Shown: piece by piece, positions 9,210-18,280 of the stretch | Layout: each line of letters begins with the position of its first letter | Position numbering within the stretch: the stretch's first letter is position 1 | Source of the DNA: Paludibacteraceae bacterium | Lineage (GTDB): Bacteria; Bacteroidota; Bacteroidia; Bacteroidales; Paludibacteraceae | Reading direction: 5' to 3' | DNA length: 64,000 nt | Assembly (NCBI GenBank): GCA_017550335.1 | Contig: JAFZPM010000027.1 | Location: 1 to 64,000 of the forward strand | Program-made: the position numbers and the translations under genes | The notes under the pieces: model-generated | Databases searched by the model: none | Told to the model about the DNA's origin: nothing | The model's input: only the letters and a program-made list of their open reading frames with translations

Positions 9210-9770
9210 TTATAGGTTTTTGCCGTCGTGGAAGGCTTTCCCCACGGTCTGTCCGAGGCTGATGTAGCCCTTGTGGATCGGGTCGTAGGCGATGAGGCGC
9301 ATCTTCTCGACGTCCGGTTTCCCGTCCTCCGCGAGATACTTCTCGTCGGCGACGATGTTCACGATCTCCGCGATGATGTTGTATCCGTTCTCGTCCGCGC
9401 CGATCTTCTCCTTGATGCGGCATTCCAGGGTCATGGGGAAGACGTCGAACACCGGTGCGTTCACGTGAGCGGCCTTGCTATCCTTCCATCCGGTCTTCTC
9501 CATCTTGTTGGGCACTTTCTTAGCGCTTACGATACCCACGTAGTCGCAGGCGGTCAGGGTTTCTTCCGTACCGAAGGCCACGGTGAACTCTCCGCAGCGG
9601 TTCAGGTTATCCGTCGTGGCGTGGGCGCCCATGCAGATCATGATTTCGTTCTCCTCCCATTGGCCTCCCCAGGCGGCGTTCATGGCGTTGGCCTTGCCGT
9701 TGGCGTCGTAGGTGCCTATGATCAGTACCGGGAGGGGGAGCATCCACGGGCCGGGTTTAAAGTTCTTCAT
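9210..9770 (-). CDS. Flavin reductase family protein (FMN-binding split barrel)
   Basis: This encodes 186 residues. The N-terminus (LPLPVLIIGTYDANGKAN followed by NAAWGG) and the central segment EFTVAFGTEETLTACDYVG match the flavin reductase-like split-barrel family. The conserved GxxSAKKVPNKMEKTGW region normally lies next to the flavin. Members reduce flavins or act as FMN-binding proteins. The gene sits between a HAD phosphatase and an M48 peptidase on the same strand with short gaps (34 and 25 bp). Confidence 0.88.
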   Translation of the reverse strand: MKNFKPGPWMLPLPVLIIGTYDANGKANAMNAAWGGQWEENEIMICMGAHATTDNLNRCGEFTVAFGTEETLTACDYVGIVSAKKVPNKMEKTGWKDSKAAHVNAPVFDVFPMTLECRIKEKIGADENGYNIIAEIVNIVADEKYLAEDGKPDVEKMRLIAYDPIHKGYISLGQTVGKAFHDGKNL

Positions 9771-9804
9771 TTATTGTCTGGTTAAAAGATTATTATTCAA
9801 TGCT

Positions 9805-10434
9805 TTAATTGTTTTGTTGCGAAAGCAGGTCACGCAGAGCCTTCTCCCACATCCGTTCCCTGTCCGCCAGGAGTGTGTGGAACCCCAGCCGTTTGGCGCT
9901 GTCGAGGTTCTCCTGGGTGTCGTCGATGAAGACGGTCTCTTCCGGGCGTATGCCGCTCTCTTTGATTACCTGTTTGAAGATTTCCGGGTCAGGCTTCTCC
10001 AGACCCATCTCGTGGCTGAAGAAGACCTTGTCGAAGTGTTGTGTGATGTTAGTCCGTTCGCCACCGAACCAGCGGTCGAGCACCGCATTGTAGTGCAGGT
10101 CGTTGATGTTGCTGAGCAGGTAGGTGGGGTGCTGCTCGTGCAGTTGGTCTATCATGGCGAGGACATGGTCGGGCAGGGCGACGAGCACGCTGTTGAACAT
10201 ATCCTTCACCTCCTCGTCAGTCGTGTTCTTTCCGCAGTGGCTCTTCATCCAAGCCACGAAGTCCGGCGTGCTGATTGTTCCGCACATATATCGGGAGAAG
10301 TATTTCTTGATGGTTTTCTTGCGCAACCACATGAACCATTTGGACATGCCGATTGAGCGGAAGCCGCGCGAGAGTTGTTCCATATCGATGTCCACGATCA
10401 CGCCACCAAGGTCGAATAGAATGTTTTTTATCAT
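9805..10434 (-). CDS. HAD superfamily hydrolase (subfamily IA)
   Basis: This encodes 209 residues. HAD motif I is FDLGGVIVDID, motif II is YLLSNIND, the motif III Lys is in LEKPDPEIFK, and motif IV is VFIDDTQENLDSAKRLG. The second Asp of motif I is replaced by Gly (DLGGV), a known variant of the YihX-like group, which dephosphorylate sugar phosphates. The substrate cannot be inferred. It is probably the first gene of the operon leading to the M48 peptidase. Confidence 0.88.
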   Translation of the reverse strand: MIKNILFDLGGVIVDIDMEQLSRGFRSIGMSKWFMWLRKKTIKKYFSRYMCGTISTPDFVAWMKSHCGKNTTDEEVKDMFNSVLVALPDHVLAMIDQLHEQHPTYLLSNINDLHYNAVLDRWFGGERTNITQHFDKVFFSHEMGLEKPDPEIFKQVIKESGIRPEETVFIDDTQENLDSAKRLGFHTLLADRERMWEKALRDLLSQQNN

Positions 10435-10556
10435 GATATTTTTCTTTTTTCCCGCGTAAAGGTACGTTTTTCTTGTGGATGTGCAAAGGGAGGGAAAAAT
10501 TTGATTTGAGAATAATGATAATGTCCGTTAATTGAATTTCGCGGGCATAAAAATTA

Positions 10557-10588
10557 TTGTTATCTATCACATATTTTTTTTATATTTG
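10557..10588 (+). promoter_or_regulatory. Promoter of the nine-gene operon
   Basis: A TTG at 10557-10559, a 21-bp spacer and TATATTTG at 10581-10588 fit the Bacteroidetes -33/-7 consensus. The predicted leader of about 120 nt contains a GCACCA/TGGTGC stem (10595-10600 with 10634-10639), so translation of the first gene may be affected by leader structure. Confidence 0.6.
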
Positions 10589-10714
10589 CATAATGCACCA
10601 GTCTGTTCCTTCTAGGGAAGAAAAGAGGGTCGATGGTGCGTTGTTAGTTGAATTTAAGGAATAAAGGAATGATGGATTGCGGGGAGAACGGAGTCCGTTG
10701 TAATTTTAAGATTT

Positions 10715-12223
10715 ATGAACAGAAAAAAGTTTTTGAAGTGGATGGCGATTCCCATTGTCGCCATGATGTCCGGGTGTGGATCGAGTGTCGATGATGGTTT
10801 TATGATTTCCTATCTGGAAAAGTATCATGCGATCAGTAGTCCTGGACAGGATCAGACCATAGGAGGTGGATATGCGGTGTATTTTGATTTGTCGGATGGC
10901 ATGAACTACGCCTATCAGGACGAGACGCTCAGGTGTTACCTGGAGGCGATAACGAACAAGACGGACGGGGAATGGTCCTCCTATGGATTGGGCAGCTCGC
11001 AGATTATTCCTTTGAATTTAACCAAGAAGGATCTCTACAACAGGGTCATCAATGAATCCTACAAGGAGATAAAGGCGCCTATCGAGAAGACTTTCCAGCA
11101 GATCGTATCCGAAGGGAAGAAGGCGGTGCTGATTTCCGACTTGGAGGAGTATGAGCAGACGATGTCCTCCTCCGCAAGTATCCAATACAGTGCCTACGCT
11201 TCGCAATACTTCACGAATTGGCTTCGGAGGAACGGACGGATCTATTTCTATGTGATGAATTTCCAGGAACCGATGAAAAAGGGTGGGTTGAAGGAGAAAC
11301 ACCTCTATTTCGTGCTCTTCGATGATGCGAACGGTTCGTTGAAGGAGAAGGTGGATCAGGCGTTGGTCGGTAGGCCAGTTAACTACAAGATCTTCATGCT
11401 CTCCAATAATTTCTACCAAATAGCGACCAACTACGCCTCTGCCACACAGGGTGGTAACTATCACGATGGCAACGGTGATGATCTAGTCTCTGTGGTGAAT
11501 GAGAAGGATCCTTCCCTTCCTATGTACATCAATCACTCGTATGACAGGTGGGAGTTCTATCCATGCTTCTCCGCTTGGAACGAGATCCAGAAGAATGCGG
11601 ATGCTCTGCGTGACGAGGGTGTTCCTCGTGCGGATCGCTTCAGGCATTTGTTGAGCAACCTATTCCTGCGAATCATAAATGATGACTCGTATACCATCAA
11701 GAACCTTAAGATACGTGTGACGAATGTGCAGGAGGACTTCTCCGCCTTCGCGCATTACCAAAACGCCTTGACCTGTGCGCCTCGTATCGTGACCGAGGAG
11801 GGCGAGAAGGTTGTCGATATGGGTGGCAATAAGTATACCGAGCTCTACTATGACCCTGTGACTGGCGAGTTGCTGCCTGAGTATGACTACAAACAACCTC
11901 GGGATATCCGTGTGGTGAATGATATGTTTGATGTGAAGATGGTTCCTACGGAGGGAGATGCTTCCCTGTCGGAGATCTCCATTGATTTCTCTGATAAGTT
12001 CCGTGGCGAGAATCTGGCTGTCGGACATGGTGATATGTTGCGGATAGATGTGCTCATCGGTGATTGCGACATCAATTACGATAAGATGAAGGATTATTTC
12101 GTCTGGAAGGATATGGACCGGACGAATAGTTCCATCGCCGAGTCGTTGCGCAACACGTTGCAGGCGGACGGCGTCAGTCCGTCGGGTAGATTGCTCTACA
12201 CGTACTACATTAAAACCTATTAA
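10715..12223 (+). CDS. Lipoprotein with VWA-like motif, first gene of the cytoskeletal/TIR operon
   Basis: This encodes 502 residues. A signal peptide ends in a lipobox (AMMSG-C, Cys21), so it should be a lipid-anchored envelope protein. Residues 53-63 read YAVYFDLSDGM, which resembles the first strand and metal-site loop of a VWA domain (DxSxG in place of DxSxS). KKAVLISDLEEYEQ near residue 135 fits the later Asp-bearing VWA strand. The C-terminal half has no recognised domain. It is followed by a small membrane protein 36 bp downstream and then by the tubulin-like gene, so it may be the envelope-facing part of the system. The VWA call is an inference from two motifs. Confidence 0.65.
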   Translation: MNRKKFLKWMAIPIVAMMSGCGSSVDDGFMISYLEKYHAISSPGQDQTIGGGYAVYFDLSDGMNYAYQDETLRCYLEAITNKTDGEWSSYGLGSSQIIPLNLTKKDLYNRVINESYKEIKAPIEKTFQQIVSEGKKAVLISDLEEYEQTMSSSASIQYSAYASQYFTNWLRRNGRIYFYVMNFQEPMKKGGLKEKHLYFVLFDDANGSLKEKVDQALVGRPVNYKIFMLSNNFYQIATNYASATQGGNYHDGNGDDLVSVVNEKDPSLPMYINHSYDRWEFYPCFSAWNEIQKNADALRDEGVPRADRFRHLLSNLFLRIINDDSYTIKNLKIRVTNVQEDFSAFAHYQNALTCAPRIVTEEGEKVVDMGGNKYTELYYDPVTGELLPEYDYKQPRDIRVVNDMFDVKMVPTEGDASLSEISIDFSDKFRGENLAVGHGDMLRIDVLIGDCDINYDKMKDYFVWKDMDRTNSSIAESLRNTLQADGVSPSGRLLYTYYIKTY

Positions 12224-12259
12224 AAAACAGAATATTAAATAATTAAAACAGAATAACTT

Positions 12260-12601
12260 ATGCAAACAACAGTTGTTTCCGCCTATCTGATCGCAGGTGT
12301 GGTGTGTATTGTCTTTTTCCTATTGGCCTTATTGTTTTCCAATAAAGTGAATTATGAACCGGACAAATCGGATGTGTCGAAGAGAAAGAAGATCTTCTGG
12401 ATTTTCATGTCGCTCAGTGTGGTGGTCGGCGTTCTCCTGAATTACTTCCTGGAGTTGCGCAATATCCGCGTTCCGTCTAAGGCCAACGACTATATGTTCC
12501 ATATGGGCATCGCCGCCGCGGTGTTCGCCGTTTTGTATGCCGGGATCGGATTCCTGCTCAGCAAGATCAGCAAGGGAAAGAAGGTTGAAACATGGTTCTA
12601 A
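12260..12601 (+). CDS. Small three-helix membrane protein
   Basis: This encodes 113 residues with hydrophobic segments at about 6-28, 46-64 and 80-103. A basic cytoplasmic-looking loop (SDVSKRKK) lies between the first two. I do not recognise the family. It lies between the lipoprotein and the tubulin-like gene with gaps of 36 and 15 bp, so it could connect the outer lipoprotein to the cytoplasmic components. Its function is unknown. Confidence 0.7.
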   Translation: MQTTVVSAYLIAGVVCIVFFLLALLFSNKVNYEPDKSDVSKRKKIFWIFMSLSVVVGVLLNYFLELRNIRVPSKANDYMFHMGIAAAVFAVLYAGIGFLLSKISKGKKVETWF

Positions 12602-12616
12602 TTTGAATGTGAAGAT

Positions 12617-14323
12617 ATGAATGACAGTAAATATTTTGTGATAGCCATCGGAGGCACGGGCATGCGTTGTCTGGAGTCGTTTGTCCATCTCTGCGCGGTC
12701 GGCTTGTTCGACGACAAGGAGATCAACGTGTTGACGTTGGATACCGATGCCCAGAACGGTAACAAGGAGCGGACGGAGAGCCTGATCCACCTCTATTCCT
12801 CCATCAAAAGGAAAAAAGGGTCCAGCGAGGAGGGCCATCCCAACCATAACACGTTCTTCTCCGCCAAACTGAATTTGTATAGTTTCTATACCAGTTTCGG
12901 GGACAAGGACAAGGCGCGTGACAATTACGTCAACCTCTCCTCCGTCCCTAACCAGGAGGATAGCCTGAAGCAGGACAACGAGGATTTGTCCGACCTCTTC
13001 CTGGAGAAGGATAGCGTGCAGCAGTTCGACCTGGCGCATGGTTTCCGCGCGCAGACCCACTTGGGCAGTATGCTGATGTACCATGGCATCATCGAGGCGG
13101 CGCGTAATGTCTCCCTCAACAAGAACACGGCCAGCAAGCAAGATTGCGAGTTGATCGAGTTCCTCGATAAGATGGCGGAGGCGGGCAAGCAGGCGCGCGT
13201 CTTCATCTTCGGTTCTGTCTTCGGCGGTACGGGCGCCAGCTCGATTCCTATCCTTCCGATGGCCTTCAAGCAGGCGGTGGCGATTCAGGGCAAGTTCTCC
13301 CTGAACTTCCAGGAGATGAAGTTCGCCACGACGTTGCTCACGCAGTATTTCACCTTCTCCAGTCCGGACGAGAAGCAACGGAAGGCGGAGAAGGGTATTG
13401 TGGCGGACGCCAAGCTCTTCCCTGTGAACAGTCAGGCGGCCCTCCAGTTCTACCAGAACGACGCGACGGTGAAGGAGTGCTACCGTTCCCTCTATCATGT
13501 GGGATGGCCTTTCGGCACGTCCGACTACACCAACGTCTCCGATACGAAGACCATCACGGGTGGTAACGAGCAGAAGAACGCCTGCCATGTGGTGGAGTTG
13601 CTCTGCGCCTCGGCGGCTTTCGACTTCTTCAACAGGAAGGAGAGCGAGCTGAGCAATGTGGATGCGCAATACTATTTCCATGGGGTGGAGCAGATCCCTG
13701 GCACGCAAACCTATAACTTCACGGGGAATACCTTCGTCGGCGGGTCCGGCAACGAGCATTTCGCGGATGTCTTCACTAATAAGCTCGGAGCATTCCTCTC
13801 CTTCGCTCACGTGATTCTCTCCAAGCACCAGGCTGCCTTCGACGAGGATATCCATGGCACCAAGGCCTTCATCGATTTCTTGAACCAGAACGAGGACATC
13901 AAGAATAAATACCACTACGAGACGGGCCTTGAGATCGAGGAGATGGACCAGATCGACAAATACATGCGTCAGTTCGCCTACTCGGTGGTCAACTCCAAGC
14001 TGCGTAGGGGCTGGATCTACCAGATCTTCGATTCATTGAAGGGTAGCAACTTCATCTTCAAGAAGGATGCCTTCGAGAGCGACCCTATGCGTCTGAGAAG
14101 CAAGGACTTCGACCCAGGCAACATCTTCGTGGAGGAGGCGCATAACTGGCCTACCGAGTCGGGTATCATCGGCATAGGCGGTGAGACCAGCTATAACAAG
14201 TTGATCACGATCTTGAAGACGAAGGCTGAGCCGAAGGAACAGGAGCAGCATCTGACCACGATCAAAGAGAAATTTCTTGCTCACTTATACAATGCGATCA
14301 CGATCGCCCAAAAGTTTGTCTAA
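12617..14323 (+). CDS. Tubulin/FtsZ-like GTPase (Tubulin_2-type)
   Basis: This encodes 568 residues. The N-terminal FVIAIGGTGMRCLESF is the nucleotide-binding start of tubulin-like proteins. FGSVFGGTGASSIPI near residue 198 matches the tubulin/FtsZ signature loop (GGTGxxS), which contacts the GTP phosphates. NVLTLDTDAQ fits the second strand. The protein is much longer than FtsZ and diverged after the signature. It probably binds GTP and may polymerise. Neighbours are two actin/Hsp70-like genes downstream (17 bp gap) and a GTPase. The housekeeping FtsZ role is unlikely given the context. Confidence 0.75.
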   Translation: MNDSKYFVIAIGGTGMRCLESFVHLCAVGLFDDKEINVLTLDTDAQNGNKERTESLIHLYSSIKRKKGSSEEGHPNHNTFFSAKLNLYSFYTSFGDKDKARDNYVNLSSVPNQEDSLKQDNEDLSDLFLEKDSVQQFDLAHGFRAQTHLGSMLMYHGIIEAARNVSLNKNTASKQDCELIEFLDKMAEAGKQARVFIFGSVFGGTGASSIPILPMAFKQAVAIQGKFSLNFQEMKFATTLLTQYFTFSSPDEKQRKAEKGIVADAKLFPVNSQAALQFYQNDATVKECYRSLYHVGWPFGTSDYTNVSDTKTITGGNEQKNACHVVELLCASAAFDFFNRKESELSNVDAQYYFHGVEQIPGTQTYNFTGNTFVGGSGNEHFADVFTNKLGAFLSFAHVILSKHQAAFDEDIHGTKAFIDFLNQNEDIKNKYHYETGLEIEEMDQIDKYMRQFAYSVVNSKLRRGWIYQIFDSLKGSNFIFKKDAFESDPMRLRSKDFDPGNIFVEEAHNWPTESGIIGIGGETSYNKLITILKTKAEPKEQEQHLTTIKEKFLAHLYNAITIAQKFV

Positions 14324-14340
14324 TGTTTAATTGATGAATT

Positions 14341-17300
14341 ATGGCTGAAAATAAAGCTTTAGTTATAGATGTAAATAAGGGTAAGGAAATCGCTTGTAGC
14401 GACGCTAATCAGTGGAATCCTCTTGAAATAAAGACTATCACGGACGAAATCGATACGGGTTCCGCCTTGGACAAGGATAACAAGGAGGGGTTGAACGCCT
14501 TCGTGTCCGGTGTGCCTTCCGTCTTCGCCCGCGTGTATCTGTTCAAATATGCGTTGGTCCATGCGGGTAAGATCCGTTCGGATAACACGCAGTCCATCAA
14601 TATCTTCTACACCAGCTTGCTCGACCAGTGGCGCAAGCTCATCACGGCCATCGCCCTCTTCGACGAGAAGATCGAGGTGCGCAGGGTGAAGCTGACCTAC
14701 TCCGACGGGCTGTCGGTCAAGGAGACCTCCCATCTCTATGAGCCGAAGGGAGCCTTCGGTAATATGCTCCTGATGAACAGGCATTTGTGGTGTGACCCGA
14801 GCGTCCCAGCCGACACGCCCGATGATAAACTGGAGCCTTTCATCGACATCATCAAGTTCGACCATAAGGTGATCGGCGCCACGTCTCCCGAGACGTTGCT
14901 CTTCTCCTCCACTCAGTTCAGCGAGGCCAACAACCCTTCGTTGTACCAGGCGGTCAGCAACCTGTCGATCCAGCAGAAGGGAAGGCTCTACTCCTATGTG
15001 GGGTATGTCAAATCCAAGATCAATGAGTTCGGTACGTTATATGACCAGAATCTCTCCTATATCGACCATGAACTGGAGATCTGGCTGAAGGAATTGGCGG
15101 AGGAATTGGCGGAGTATGATACCATGAACGATATCCCTTCGATCAATAAGTTCATCGCTCCTTTCTCCGTGGTCTTCAACCATTCCACATCGCTCTTCAG
15201 CTATAACGGGGCGATCTTTGCCTCCAGCAAGGCGGGACAGGAGAACGAGGTGGCCTTCGACCCTAAGTCGTTGCTTCTGCCTAAGACCTCGGAGATCGCG
15301 CAGATCCTCACCAGACCTTACACGGCCACGCATCCGAATGCGTTGGATAAATATCCGTTGCACTTGCTCAAGGCTAAGATCGAGGGCGATGAGGGATATG
15401 CCTACTTCGCTTTGCCGCTCAGTGTCAAGGGTTTGCAGGTGTTCGGTAACAATATCGGACAGCTCCTGCAGGAGAACGAGGACGGCTCCAACAAGGAGAT
15501 CCGCTCCACGCTGACGGCCACATACGACCCTTCGCTCAAGATCGACAACCTGAAGGTGTTGCTGAAGATCCGTCTGTCGGGCGAGAGCGGTGACCAAGGT
15601 GCGGACATCAACGAGGTCTACACGGTGAAGGAACGTCCGATCCAGAAGAAGGACCTGATCGTTTGGCCTAACTTCGTGAGGGACAAATGGAGCCGTTATT
15701 TCCTCTACTCGGAGCTTCCGCATGACACGCATTCCTCCAATTGCCCATTCACGGCGAACCCGATCGCGGCTTGCCCAGGGAAAGGAGCCATGCGCATGTT
15801 GCTGGACGAGAAGGAACAGCCTGTCTATCTGGCGAACGGAGACCTGCTCTCCACGGACAAACGTGTGAACGCGCAGTTGCTGGTATCCGCCCGCAAGATG
15901 ATTGATAATCCATACAAGTACGAGATATTCGAGTCCAAGCTCCCTTACTATGGCTTGGCGTTGACCTGCGGCGAGAGACCTGCGGGCTTCTTGGTGGTCA
16001 AGTATGGCAGCCAAGGCGACACGCAGTTGCCTCGTAACATGTTCGGGGCTTCCGCTTCCGACACGGTCAATGCGGTCTTGGGTATCGACTTCGGTAGCAC
16101 CAACTCGTCGGTGGCTTATTGCATAGAGAACCGTAGCCCGGAGGCCTTCAGCTTCCACAACAAGTGCGTCTCTTTGCTGCAGAACAGCCACTCCCCGAAG
16201 GAGGACGAGTCTGGCAACCATGACACCAAATGCGCGGAGCGTAATATTTTCTTCTTCCAGCGACGTGAGTTGGGCTCCAATGAGATCAAGAGCATCCTTG
16301 CCATCCATGACAAGTCCCGCATCGACCTCTCGAAAGGGGAGGCGGAGACGATCCAGAAGGAGGTGGTCGGCGGATTCCCATGCCTGGAGAACGAATTGCC
16401 TATCTCCTCCGTCTCCGAGCAGCGGATCAACCTGCTGTTCGATGATGAGGTCTCCGCCGAGTTGGTCCACAACATGAAGTGGGCGGATTCCGCGATAGAT
16501 ATCGCCTACCGCAAATCCTACCTCCGCACGTTGCTGTTGCAGATCTATGCGGAGCTCTACGACAAGGATTTCGCGCCTATCGTGCCTAATAAGATCCGCT
16601 GGTCATATCCTTCCTCCTTCTCGTATGAACTGATGAACCAGTATTCCCAGATATGGGAGAGCCTGAAGGAGGTCTATCCGTTCGATGGGGAGGATGGCGA
16701 CAAGTACCAACGTCCGCAGATCTCCACCCCTAATCTCGCGAGCGCTTCCGTGCTAGGCGGAGGCTTGGGTGACGCTTCATCCGCCAATGAGGGTGGCCTG
16801 GGCGCATCGCTTGGTTCCTCGCAGGGCCTTGAGGGCTTAGGCGGCGGTCTGAGTGGCTTGGGCGGTGGCCTGAATGGTGGTCTGGGCGGAGGCCTAGGCA
16901 GCGGTGGCTTAGGTGGCGGCTTGGGCAGCAATTTGGGCGGTGGCTTAGGAAGCGCCCCTGAGGGTGGCTTGGGCAGCAACCATAACGAGGTGAGACCTCA
17001 GGTCATTGACTTGGCGCCTAAGAATGAGGCGGTGCGCTTCGGTTTCAAGACCATCAATATGGATGGTAACTATAGCATGACGGAGGCGAACGCGGTAGCG
17101 AATAAGTTCGCCAACAACATAGACCGACAGAGCCTGTTGCTCTGTTTCGACATCGGTGGCAGCACGTCCGACATCTCGGCGCTTTGCCAGATGTACGACG
17201 AGCGTAGGGTGGCTTCCTGCGCCATGGTGAAGCAGAGCTCCATCCGTTTCGCCGCGCAGAACGTCTCCCGTGCGACCCAGTATGCCTCCGTGTCTTTCAA

Positions 17301-18279
17301 GAATGTGTTATTGTCCGTTTGCCAGCAGGCGGGCTGGTCTATCCCGGGCCTGAATGTCGGGGAGAACCGCTATAGTGCGGAGACTGCCGCCTTCTATTTC
17401 GATCAGGTGGTCGATAGGATGGACATCAAGGATCTTCCTGCCTTCTATAAGAAGATAAGTACTGATTGCCAAGGACTTATGTGCGCCAACCTGTTCGTGA
17501 CAGGTTTGATCATGTTCTATGCGGGACAGATCACGAAGATGTTGGTGGAGGAGGTCCGGAAGTCGGACGAGGCGCCGGACAACAGTTTCCGTCCGGTGGT
17601 ATACCTGAAGACCGCGGGCAAGGGCGCCCGTATCTTCGAGTGGCTGAGTTGCATCAACAAGGGTCTTGCGGAGAATTACTACCGTACCTCCTACCTTGCA
17701 GGCTTGGCGGGGACGGTGGAGAGCAACGCCGCGATCGAGCGGGCTGCCGGACAGTTCATCTACGACGTCAATGTGAGCGAGTTCACGAAGGGGGAGGCAA
17801 GCAACGACATCAAGTATGAGGTCTCCATGGGCTTGGTCGCTTCGAACAGTAAGCTGTTGGTGCCTTCCGATGGGAAGGTGATCGAGTGCATGGGTGAGGA
17901 TAACTTCTATGTCGTGAATTCACAGACGCAGGAGCGTGTCGCCCTAAAGTTCGACGATGGCGTATCCTCCGATATGTTCCGCTATTTGGGCTCCAATTTC
18001 ATCTGCCCACAGCGCGGTCAGTATGTGAAGTTCCAGAACTTCGTGAATATCTTCTATATGGTCGCCAGCAATTTCGGTATCAGTAAGTTCTTCAGTCAGA
18101 ATGAGATACTGGATTTCCTGCGCAACATGGAGTTGAACCGCTACATCAAGGAGATGCCTGAGTATCAGGTGGCCATGAAGAAGGAGGCTCCTAATAAGCC
18201 GTTCTCTTTCCTCTATCCTCCGATCGTGCTGGAAGGAATGAATTTCTTGGATGAGTTCTTGCTGAAAAAAATAAAGTGA
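14341..18279 (+). CDS. Giant actin/Hsp70-like ATPase with Gly-Leu-rich insert
   Basis: This encodes 1312 residues. A ~570-residue N-terminal region without recognised domains precedes an actin/Hsp70 ATPase fold. The phosphate-1 loop VLGIDFGSTNSSVAY starts near residue 579, and the phosphate-2 loop LLCFDIGGSTSDISAL near 932. Between them, residues ~805-880 form a low-complexity Gly/Leu/Ser linker (units such as GGGLG and GGLGS), probably a flexible insert between subdomains. The family resembles the Hsp70-like proteins found beside tubulin-like genes in predicted conflict operons. It stops 1 bp before the next actin-like gene. Cytoplasmic; the activity is inferred from the two phosphate loops. 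Confidence 0.75.
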   Translation: MAENKALVIDVNKGKEIACSDANQWNPLEIKTITDEIDTGSALDKDNKEGLNAFVSGVPSVFARVYLFKYALVHAGKIRSDNTQSINIFYTSLLDQWRKLITAIALFDEKIEVRRVKLTYSDGLSVKETSHLYEPKGAFGNMLLMNRHLWCDPSVPADTPDDKLEPFIDIIKFDHKVIGATSPETLLFSSTQFSEANNPSLYQAVSNLSIQQKGRLYSYVGYVKSKINEFGTLYDQNLSYIDHELEIWLKELAEELAEYDTMNDIPSINKFIAPFSVVFNHSTSLFSYNGAIFASSKAGQENEVAFDPKSLLLPKTSEIAQILTRPYTATHPNALDKYPLHLLKAKIEGDEGYAYFALPLSVKGLQVFGNNIGQLLQENEDGSNKEIRSTLTATYDPSLKIDNLKVLLKIRLSGESGDQGADINEVYTVKERPIQKKDLIVWPNFVRDKWSRYFLYSELPHDTHSSNCPFTANPIAACPGKGAMRMLLDEKEQPVYLANGDLLSTDKRVNAQLLVSARKMIDNPYKYEIFESKLPYYGLALTCGERPAGFLVVKYGSQGDTQLPRNMFGASASDTVNAVLGIDFGSTNSSVAYCIENRSPEAFSFHNKCVSLLQNSHSPKEDESGNHDTKCAERNIFFFQRRELGSNEIKSILAIHDKSRIDLSKGEAETIQKEVVGGFPCLENELPISSVSEQRINLLFDDEVSAELVHNMKWADSAIDIAYRKSYLRTLLLQIYAELYDKDFAPIVPNKIRWSYPSSFSYELMNQYSQIWESLKEVYPFDGEDGDKYQRPQISTPNLASASVLGGGLGDASSANEGGLGASLGSSQGLEGLGGGLSGLGGGLNGGLGGGLGSGGLGGGLGSNLGGGLGSAPEGGLGSNHNEVRPQVIDLAPKNEAVRFGFKTINMDGNYSMTEANAVANKFANNIDRQSLLLCFDIGGSTSDISALCQMYDERRVASCAMVKQSSIRFAAQNVSRATQYASVSFKNVLLSVCQQAGWSIPGLNVGENRYSAETAAFYFDQVVDRMDIKDLPAFYKKISTDCQGLMCANLFVTGLIMFYAGQITKMLVEEVRKSDEAPDNSFRPVVYLKTAGKGARIFEWLSCINKGLAENYYRTSYLAGLAGTVESNAAIERAAGQFIYDVNVSEFTKGEASNDIKYEVSMGLVASNSKLLVPSDGKVIECMGEDNFYVVNSQTQERVALKFDDGVSSDMFRYLGSNFICPQRGQYVKFQNFVNIFYMVASNFGISKFFSQNEILDFLRNMELNRYIKEMPEYQVAMKKEAPNKPFSFLYPPIVLEGMNFLDEFLLKKIK

Positions 18280-18280
18280 C

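Noticed and set aside
12329..13915. Long antisense open frame (528 codons) opposite the tubulin-like gene, and similar ones opposite other genes of the operon
   Set aside because: The sense strand encodes a recognisable protein with codon-position bias; the antisense frame is a by-product of codon use.
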